NCBI GenBank assembly: GCA_030149405.1
Contig: JASBRM010000276.1
Coordinates: forward strand, 1-5,112
Direction of reading: 5' to 3'
DNA: 5,112 nucleotides
Origin: Neptuniibacter sp.
GTDB lineage: Bacteria > Pseudomonadota > Gammaproteobacteria > Pseudomonadales > Balneatricaceae
Part shown: one piece after another, positions 1 to 5,112 of the stretch
Position numbering within the stretch: the first letter of the stretch is position 1
How the letters are laid out: each line of letters starts with the position of its first letter
The notes under the pieces: generated by a model
What the model saw: only the letters and a program-made list of their open reading frames with translations
The model's database searches: none
What the model was told of the DNA's origin: nothing
Made by a program: the position numbers and the translations under genes

Positions 1-666
1 CGACTCTTTATCAATTGCTAGTCCATCAGCTTGTAATTCCAAGCTGATGCTGTGAAGCTTCTTCTCGAAGCATGTGAGTGGCTCTGTTAGTGATTCAACC
101 TCACTTCCACAAGAACGGCATTTAGGCTCGACTGGGGGAAGCCAGTGCTTCTGAAAACTTCTGTAGGAAAATCCACATGCCGGGCAGTTAGAAATTAATG
201 CTACCTCATGCCGGTAACAGGTCCGTACCGAAGGAATTTGATGTAAGGTGTGCCAATAGGTTGTACCAAATTTTCGTTCATCTTCTACCGCACATTGATG
301 GCACCAACGCCAGTGTTGGGTATGGAGCACCAGTCGCTGCTGTAAGGGTAAGACTTTTTCTGTTACAAGGAAGGGTCCTGCTTTGGAGAGCATGTTCTTT
401 CGAGATAAATTGATGAAAGGAGCGTGATAAGGGATGAGTGTGTGCTCAGTGATGATTTTTTCCCAATCGTACAGTTCCTTATATTGAGCAAATAAATCTG
501 CGTATACAGGTTGCCAAAGAGTAGAAGGAGTGAGATTGCTTGCATCGCAAGTTATTGGCTTTACCGTATACATAAAGTCATTTCTTCCTGATAAGTCAAA
601 CCAGCGTGCAAGTACACTTAGGAGATGCTCATTAGGTAGGGGCTTAAGGAGTTGCCTGTTATTCAT
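1..666 (-). CDS. tniQ: TniQ/TnsD-family target-selection protein, N-terminal 222 residues (3' end beyond window)
   Basis: The reading frame is open from the ATG at 666-664 to the window edge with no stop, giving 222 residues. The start MNNRQLLKPLPNEHLLSVLAR has the Pro/Glu-Leu-Leu-Ser-x-x-Ala-Arg pattern that opens TniQ-family proteins. Residues 74-84 (EHTLIPYHAPF) resemble the matching block of Tn7 TnsD, as recalled. A zinc-finger-like cluster follows: C122-x2-C125, then C150-x2-H153, with YWHTLHQIPSV (137-147) between, as expected for TniQ. A second cluster is C161-x2-C164 with C183-x2-C186. Family members recognise the target, either by direct DNA binding (TnsD) or as an adaptor to an RNA-guided complex, and recruit TnsC. 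The start is fixed by a GGAGGA site 7 bases upstream, and it overlaps the tnsC end by 8 bases. The TnsD-like block favours a site-specific TnsD role, but the full length, which would help decide, is not visible. Confidence 0.93.
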   Translation of the reverse strand, partial: MNNRQLLKPLPNEHLLSVLARWFDLSGRNDFMYTVKPITCDASNLTPSTLWQPVYADLFAQYKELYDWEKIITEHTLIPYHAPFINLSRKNMLSKAGPFLVTEKVLPLQQRLVLHTQHWRWCHQCAVEDERKFGTTYWHTLHQIPSVRTCYRHEVALISNCPACGFSYRSFQKHWLPPVEPKCRSCGSEVESLTEPLTCFEKKLHSISLELQADGLAIDKES

Positions 667-2089
667 CGACATTTCCTCCAAACCCAACGCCAATCTCAAC
701 ATTAGATGATGCGACGCCCAGTGGGTATTGAGGTGTGTAAGGCTCATCTTTATTTAGGGCTGGAGCTGGGGATGGATTTTCGATTTTAGCATTGTTCTTT
801 TCTTCGTTAGTGAAGGATGCTTTAGATGAACCTGATCTGACACCTTTTTCATATCCCTGCTGATTACCACATCGATATTCTTGTAAGGCCGGATCTATAA
901 GGCTGAATTGGTTCTTATAGATTGTTCTCAGTATATCGACATTGAATGTATGGAAAGCTGATTTATCTGTGCTGGGTTTAGAAAGCTGATTTAAAAGGGC
1001 TTCATGATGTAGCCCCGCAAGGCGCACCATAATGGCGGGCAGCCCACAACTCAACCTATAGAATTCAGACTTAAATTGTTCCAAGTTCTGGTGCTTGTTC
1101 GCATAAACTAATGCTTTAGGAAAAAGAGAAGTGAATAACTGATCGAAATACTCTGAGCCGACTTCGTGGTTAGAAAACCTGAAAGATCGGTCATTTAGCA
1201 TTCTCCGAAGAGTTGTTGTATCGGTTCCTATCCTGTAATCGCCACTAGGGAGTTTCTGAAAAATTTCTAGCCCATCCTCAGTACAGCTTTGTATGATCGG
1301 AATCCCGATTTTGTTAAACAAACTTTCGAGAATTTGGAGAGAAGGTGAATCTTTGTGTTGAGCGTATTTGAGCATGAATTGAAGCTCGTCAATATGAACA
1401 AGTCCGAGATGATGCTCGTAGGCGACTTGCTGCATACCTGATAAGTGGCGATCAACGCTCACGTTATTTTTTCGTTCCCATTCATTGGCGTACTCAGTAC
1501 CTAATGCAACATCAACTGCTCTGAAGAAATTGGCTGCTAGTGCTTTAGGTGCTCCGTTAGGGGGTAGGTCAAAGCTGACCCACGTTAATTGTGAGGTTTT
1601 AAATGGCTCATCTTTGTAGGAGGTGTGATGAATTACTTGGTCTATCTGCTTAAGAATCGTTCTTATAGTGGAGGTTTTACCTGTACCTGAAGCTCCATAA
1701 GCTAGAACTGTTGGCGCGGTAGTAGGGCCTACAGGCGTATTCTTAGGAAACTTTCCTTCCCGCATCTGCTCGGCAATTTCAACCCGTTGTTTCATCGCTT
1801 CTCTGGAGAAAGGGCTTCTACGAACATAAGAATAGAGAATAAGGGATAAGATTTTATAGTATAGGCTCCAAATATGTGGATGAGGAGTGTGAACATCAGT
1901 TAGTTGGAGCAGCTGGGTCTTATGATAAAAAGGGGGTAAGTCCCAGAAATTGTCTTGGATCGCTGGAGTGTTAGTTACGTCTTTAAGAAATCTTTCTTTG
2001 TCCTGTTCAACCCTTATGGCTTCTGTAAGGGGACTGTTGTTTAAATTTAAATCGGGGTGTGGCTTGTAATCCGCTTTATTGATTAGCAT
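659..2089 (-). CDS. tnsC: TnsC-like AAA+ ATPase, transposition regulator
   Basis: This 476-residue protein is an AAA+ ATPase of the TnsC/TniB group. It has a Walker A motif GASGTGKT (132-139) and a Walker B motif LGLVHIDE with D234 and E235. A candidate sensor strand is IPIIQSCT (263-270), and candidate arginine-finger/sensor residues lie in the Arg-rich stretch 295-304. In Tn7, TnsC assembles on target DNA marked by TnsD or TnsE, recruits and activates TnsA-TnsB, and carries target immunity. An N-terminal region of about 120 residues precedes the ATPase core. The last 70 or so residues (from about 407) are Gly/Ser/Asn/Pro-rich and probably flexible. In Tn7 the TnsC C-terminus contacts TnsA, so a similar role is possible here. 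From memory the protein is somewhat shorter than Tn7 TnsC (about 555) and longer than the TnsC of CRISPR-associated I-F elements. Translation starts 12 bases after tnsB with AGGAG 9 bases upstream. The end overlaps tniQ. Confidence 0.96.
   Translation of the reverse strand: MLINKADYKPHPDLNLNNSPLTEAIRVEQDKERFLKDVTNTPAIQDNFWDLPPFYHKTQLLQLTDVHTPHPHIWSLYYKILSLILYSYVRRSPFSREAMKQRVEIAEQMREGKFPKNTPVGPTTAPTVLAYGASGTGKTSTIRTILKQIDQVIHHTSYKDEPFKTSQLTWVSFDLPPNGAPKALAANFFRAVDVALGTEYANEWERKNNVSVDRHLSGMQQVAYEHHLGLVHIDELQFMLKYAQHKDSPSLQILESLFNKIGIPIIQSCTEDGLEIFQKLPSGDYRIGTDTTTLRRMLNDRSFRFSNHEVGSEYFDQLFTSLFPKALVYANKHQNLEQFKSEFYRLSCGLPAIMVRLAGLHHEALLNQLSKPSTDKSAFHTFNVDILRTIYKNQFSLIDPALQEYRCGNQQGYEKGVRSGSSKASFTNEEKNNAKIENPSPAPALNKDEPYTPQYPLGVASSNVEIGVGFGGNVDE
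674..679 (-). promoter_or_regulatory. Ribosome binding site for tniQ
   Basis: The minus strand reads GGAGGA seven bases before the tniQ ATG at 666. It lies inside tnsC codons for Gly-Gly close to that protein's C-terminus. It decides the tniQ start, which overlaps the tnsC end by 8 bases. Confidence 0.8.
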
Positions 2090-2098
2090 ACCTGTAAT

Positions 2099-2103
2099 CT
2101 CCT
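2099..2103 (-). promoter_or_regulatory. Ribosome binding site for tnsC
   Basis: The minus strand reads AGGAG nine bases before the tnsC ATG at 2089. Its first two bases are the last two of the tnsB TAG stop (2104-2102), so ribosomes ending tnsB stop on the tnsC initiation site. This supports the tnsC start. Confidence 0.75.
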
Positions 2104-4309
2104 ACTGGAATAGTTCGTCATCAGAATCTTCGAGTTTGTTTTGATCCGGGCCTTCTGGGATTACCGCATTGGACAGCTCCATATGCAGATCAATGGCGAG
2201 AATCAGTTGTTCAATCGCTTTCTGTTTGATCTTGTTAGCCTGGATACCTGGTTGGATAGATATGCGAGTATTTTCGGGTTGACCATCCATCTGCGCGTGG
2301 TTGTCAGCTTCCAATTGGTCGATCAAGCTTTGTTTGAAGGCTAAGAGCTTTCTGCGGTTGAGCCTGTTTTGGTGCTGTTTATCTTTGAACTGTTCCAGCA
2401 AATGAAGGAGTGGCTCCCAATGCATGTCTAGGAAAGGACTCTCATTGTTTGTATTCTTTAGATGAAAGCAGATATATTGGCCATCACTGGTTTTATGCCA
2501 AATATGTGAGCTCCAATCTCTAGGCCGTTTTACAGTGATTTTGAAAGAACCATGATGCCTTGCATGTGAATACCATTTCGCCTGCTTGGCAAAGTCACTG
2601 TGGTATAAGAGGCCTTTAAAGTAGACTCCCTCTGGGCGAACAGATGCTGTTTCCTCAGGTAGAAAAGCCCAACGAATTTTTCCAGGCTCAATTTTACTGG
2701 ATGGACGCCCCCCGTTCATTTCTTGATTGAGAGAATGAAGAAATAGTGCCTGAGGAGTGATATCAATATCTGCTCTAATAGCATTGGCGTCTAATCTTTT
2801 ACTTCGATCAGCAGAATTGTTGTAGGTTTGGATTTCTAGGATAAGACGTTTGACTAGGTTTTCGTAATCATATTCAGTTTGGTTGGAAGGGTGCTGTTCA
2901 CCACGTTGACCTTTGTCGGGTATAGATCCAGGAAGGAAGTGAATTACTAGGTCGTTTATGGTTCCAAAGGCTCGTTCAACAATGCCTTTAGCGTCGCCTC
3001 TGAATACGGCGACAAAATTGTACGCTCTAACACCTATTTCTTGTCTTATAACCGAGCGAATAACCCCGTCAGTGTGTTCATTGCCGTTATCAACTGTGAT
3101 CTGGACTGGTATATGAGCAGATGGCCAATTAATTTCATCAGGAGGAATACCATATCGGAGGCAGAATTCGGTTTTGTCCATGCAAGCATTAACAAGTGCT
3201 TGCGATGCTCCCTGCCAGTTGGGGCCGTCAAACCCAAGGTACATGCCTACAACCATTGTTGAGAAGACGTCTATGACTAGATATAGAACCGGACGCCCCA
3301 TTGTTTTGGTGCCTGTAGTATCATAGGGAAAGCGTACGTATACATCCAAGACAGTGGCATCAATTTCGTAACGATGTGTTGCCCCAATTACGCCATCATG
3401 AGCATCGCCTTGTCGATCTGCGAAGTCTTTCTCATAAACAATATTGCCATGCTTTAATTTCAATAAATCTGGACGAGATAAGATCTTTTCGAAGTGGTAG
3501 CGTAATTGACGGTCTGAAAGAGTATCCTTTTCGTCGAAAGGAATGTAGGTCCGGTGAGTGATTCCATCTATATCACGTTCAACCACATGGTTTTCGAAGT
3601 GTGTTCGGTAGATATCGATAGCCCTACTGAAAGAAAACTTTCGGTAAGTTTTCCTAATAAATACGATTACACTTTTTATCGCTTTTTTATGAATGTCTGT
3701 GACCCCCAAGCTTTTGGAAAGACTATTGCGATTATCAGCTCCGCCCCTACCTCTTTTTACGTTTTCTTCACCGGGTTTCTTAATATGAAGGTAGTTTGAA
3801 CCGCAGGCTTTCAATTTGAATGGCAGGAGGGCATTACGAGTACAGCCAAAAACAATGTAACGGTTAAGGGTGTTGTAGTAGGCTCCGCGAGTTTCCCAAG
3901 CAGCGAAGGGATCTTCGAGCAGCTTAACTATTTTATCGTTGATACCATTTCCATATAAGTATTCTTCTATAAGCTCTTCTGAGGTTAAGGGCTTAATTTG
4001 CTCAAATTTTGCGTTTCTTTTTTGAATCCATTTTTCTCTCCCTTCTCTGATGAGTGTTTCGTCAGAAAAAGTCATTTCTGCCGGGTACTCAAATAGCTGT
4101 AGGTTAAGGTTCGCTTTTCGAATCCTCTTTGTAAGTTCTGGAATAAGTACAGTTTTAGGCTTAGGGGCATTCTCTTTCTTTAGTGCGATGTTGAGATCAC
4201 TAACTGCGGCTACTTGAAGTCTGTGGCTAACGTGGCATACCAGTTCATTTGTTTTCCCATCTTCTGACGTGATGTGAAGGCCTTCGTAAATTATGAAATC
4301 ATCATTCAT
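2102..4309 (-). CDS. tnsB: TnsB-like DDE transposase (Mu/Tn7 integrase-core family)
   Basis: This 735-residue transposase binds the element ends, cuts the 3' strands and joins them to target DNA. The retroviral-integrase-like core carries the DDE triad: D317 in YEIDAT, D407 in ITVDNG and E445 in GDAKGIVERAFGTIN. Their spacing of 90 and 38 is close to that recalled for Tn7 TnsB (D273, D361, E396). Family hallmarks between them include GRPVLYLVIDVFS (338-350) and GPNWQGASQAL (362-372). Upstream lie probable helix-turn-helix DNA-binding domains (about 195-285, including LSDRQLRYHFEKI). Downstream come a beta-barrel-like region (about 545-600), a charged helical segment (about 631-670) and an acidic tail (PEGPDQNKLEDSDDELFQ, 718-735) of the type that contacts TnsC. 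The start forms an ATGA overlap with the tnsA stop and is supported by a GGAGGTG ribosome binding site. The length is near that of Tn7 TnsB (about 700). Confidence 0.98.
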   Translation of the reverse strand: MNDDFIIYEGLHITSEDGKTNELVCHVSHRLQVAAVSDLNIALKKENAPKPKTVLIPELTKRIRKANLNLQLFEYPAEMTFSDETLIREGREKWIQKRNAKFEQIKPLTSEELIEEYLYGNGINDKIVKLLEDPFAAWETRGAYYNTLNRYIVFGCTRNALLPFKLKACGSNYLHIKKPGEENVKRGRGGADNRNSLSKSLGVTDIHKKAIKSVIVFIRKTYRKFSFSRAIDIYRTHFENHVVERDIDGITHRTYIPFDEKDTLSDRQLRYHFEKILSRPDLLKLKHGNIVYEKDFADRQGDAHDGVIGATHRYEIDATVLDVYVRFPYDTTGTKTMGRPVLYLVIDVFSTMVVGMYLGFDGPNWQGASQALVNACMDKTEFCLRYGIPPDEINWPSAHIPVQITVDNGNEHTDGVIRSVIRQEIGVRAYNFVAVFRGDAKGIVERAFGTINDLVIHFLPGSIPDKGQRGEQHPSNQTEYDYENLVKRLILEIQTYNNSADRSKRLDANAIRADIDITPQALFLHSLNQEMNGGRPSSKIEPGKIRWAFLPEETASVRPEGVYFKGLLYHSDFAKQAKWYSHARHHGSFKITVKRPRDWSSHIWHKTSDGQYICFHLKNTNNESPFLDMHWEPLLHLLEQFKDKQHQNRLNRRKLLAFKQSLIDQLEADNHAQMDGQPENTRISIQPGIQANKIKQKAIEQLILAIDLHMELSNAVIPEGPDQNKLEDSDDELFQ

Positions 4310-5112
4310 ACAAGCACCTCCACTGGTCTAAATAAGCGAATGTGCTGGTTTGTACGGAGGCGTAGCAGATGGTGGAGGCCTGAGTATTGGAAGAGAGATT
4401 GACTATGTTGGAAGCTGATGCCGAAGAAGGAAGAAACAGAATTTAGGTGATCTTGTAGCTCAAGATTAGGGTTGGAGCCCCAGCTCGAAATGAATGCCTC
4501 TCCAAAGTCCGTTAGCTCAGATTTTGTCGCTTTGAAGTCATGAGCTAGTTCAAAGTAGTTAATATTCCAAACTCGGGCTTTGGTTGTATGACGTTCAGTG
4601 ATAATCCTGTATTTAATACCACGCCTAGCCCAATACAAGGCTTCAATTTCAAACTTTTGCCATGTGCGTGGATTTATCTCTTCTATTTCTCCATTTTCAT
4701 TTTTTCGATAGATCTGGTTCCAATATTTAAAGGTATAAGCGATGGTTTTATGACGCCCATCTCTTTCTCGTTCTGTTACCACAAAATCAGTAGTCATCAC
4801 ATGAGCTTTGTTGTTTTTCCAATCCCGGGGATGAATGTATCCCTTAGAAACAGCTATCTGAAAAGTTTCATCGATATCTAGGGGGTATTGCTCTTTGACT
4901 TCGACTGTATTGGGTTGCCACAGAAGGATTTTATAAGCCCCTAGTTCGCCATCTGAAAGCAGGTGTACTTCCCGTTCTTGACGAGGGCAGTAGATCTGGT
5001 GCCGTCTTCCTATCTGATTGACGTCCCGTACAGTGACATAGGGGATGTGATGATCTGCGAGTGTGATTTCTTTCTTCCAGTCATTTAGCGACAGGATGAT
5101 TTCGTTACTGAT
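4306..5112 (-). CDS. tnsA: TnsA-like endonuclease (5' end beyond window)
   Basis: The frame is open from the window edge to the TGA at 4308-4306, giving 268 visible residues numbered from the edge. TnsA is a restriction-enzyme-like nuclease that cuts the 5' strands at the transposon ends, so TnsA plus TnsB excise the element cleanly. Visible family features are GRRHQIYCPR (35-44), HLLSDGELGAY (50-60) with catalytic E56, VEVKEQYPLD (70-79), MMTTDFVV (105-112) with catalytic D109, and K129 in YTFKYW. The E-to-D and D-to-K spacings (53 and 20) match Tn7 TnsA (E63, D114, K132: 51 and 18) closely. Thr127 sits where Tn7 has Gln130. The C-terminal part (EALYWARRGIKYRIITE, 152-168) matches the TnsA C-terminal helix-turn-helix domain. 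An ATG at 4800 is internal: using it would remove catalytic E56. The true start is probably within a few codons to tens of codons past 5112. Confidence 0.96.
   Translation of the reverse strand: MSNEIILSLNDWKKEITLADHHIPYVTVRDVNQIGRRHQIYCPRQEREVHLLSDGELGAYKILLWQPNTVEVKEQYPLDIDETFQIAVSKGYIHPRDWKNNKAHVMTTDFVVTERERDGRHKTIAYTFKYWNQIYRKNENGEIEEINPRTWQKFEIEALYWARRGIKYRIITERHTTKARVWNINYFELAHDFKATKSELTDFGEAFISSWGSNPNLELQDHLNSVSSFFGISFQHSQSLFQYSGLHHLLRLRTNQHIRLFRPVEVLV
4315..4321 (-). promoter_or_regulatory. Ribosome binding site for tnsB
   Basis: The minus strand reads GGAGGTG, followed by five bases and then the tnsB ATG at 4309. It lies within the last codons of tnsA. It supports the chosen tnsB start and coupling through the ATGA overlap. 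Confidence 0.8.

Larger units (their letters stand above)
1..5112 (-). mobile_element. Tn7-like transposon, core transposition operon (partial)
   Basis: Four consecutive minus-strand genes encode a TnsA endonuclease, a TnsB DDE transposase, a TnsC AAA+ ATPase and a TniQ/TnsD-family protein, in the same order as Tn7. Stop/start spacing is -4, +12 and -8 bases, which indicates a single transcript with coupled translation. Both window edges fall inside genes (tnsA at the high end, tniQ at the low end), so the element extends past both. The terminal repeats with TnsB sites, the promoter and any cargo lie outside. In Tn7 the tnsA side faces the right end, so by analogy that end should lie a short way beyond 5112. 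All core catalytic motifs appear intact, with no frameshift or internal stop. The subfamily and target site were not identified. Confidence 0.95.

Noticed and set aside
198..413. Plus-strand ORF of 71 residues
   Set aside because: It is antisense to the zinc-finger region of tniQ, whose open frame and Cys/His motifs are much stronger evidence.
363..545. Minus-strand ORF of 60 residues
   Set aside because: It is out of frame with tniQ and inside it, with no recognisable features.
2090..2101. Promoter or terminator between tnsB and tnsC
   Set aside because: The gap is only 12 bases and holds most of the tnsC ribosome binding site. There is no room for either element.
3554..3799. Plus-strand ORF of 81 residues
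   Set aside because: It is fully antisense to the N-terminal half of tnsB, with no family resemblance.
4306..4800. A 164-residue protein starting at the ATG at 4800 as a complete gene
   Set aside because: The same frame is open upstream to the window edge and encodes conserved TnsA residues, including the catalytic Glu. The ATG is internal to tnsA.
4588..4881. Plus-strand ORF of 97 residues with a hydrophobic Phe/Ile-rich stretch
   Set aside because: It lies antisense to tnsA, which has clear catalytic motifs there. The hydrophobic composition comes from the antisense of coding sequence.
1..5112. CRISPR array, Cascade or Cas12k genes, tRNA, terminal repeats or attachment site
   Set aside because: The window is almost wholly coding for the four transposition genes. 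No regularly spaced repeats or tRNA-like segment were seen, so RNA-guided targeting has no support here.

Overview
The window is the transposition core of a Tn7-like transposon. Four genes lie head to tail on the minus strand and fill essentially the whole window. In transcription order (high to low coordinate) they are tnsA (4306-5112, 5' end cut by the window), tnsB (2102-4309), tnsC (659-2089) and a tniQ/tnsD-family gene (1-666, 3' end cut by the window). The order A-B-C-TniQ/D is that of Tn7 itself. No RNA gene, CRISPR array, cargo gene or transposon end is visible. The only DNA between genes is 12 bases between tnsB and tnsC.

The genes are packed for coupled translation. tnsA and tnsB share an ATGA stop/start overlap. 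The tnsC ribosome binding site includes the last bases of the tnsB stop codon. tniQ starts inside the last codons of tnsC. All three internal starts have a clear Shine-Dalgarno sequence, so the proteins are probably made from one transcript that begins beyond 5112.

In the usual division of labour, TnsA (endonuclease-like, cuts the 5' ends) and TnsB (DDE transposase, cuts and joins the 3' ends) together excise the element. TnsC (AAA+ ATPase) links them to the target, and the TniQ/TnsD protein recognises the target. All core catalytic motifs are present, so this looks like an intact, potentially active element. Two points stand out. TnsA has Thr where Tn7 TnsA has the Gln of its Gln-x-Lys motif. 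The TniQ protein has a Glu-His-Thr-Leu-x-Pro block like Tn7 TnsD, plus two zinc-finger-like Cys/His clusters, which suggests a fixed chromosomal target rather than an RNA-guided one. That target cannot be read from this window.

The organism is most likely a Gram-negative proteobacterium, perhaps a gammaproteobacterium, with moderate to AT-leaning base composition. This rests on the Tn7-type gene set and strong GGAG-type ribosome binding sites. It is a weak inference, because such elements move between hosts.
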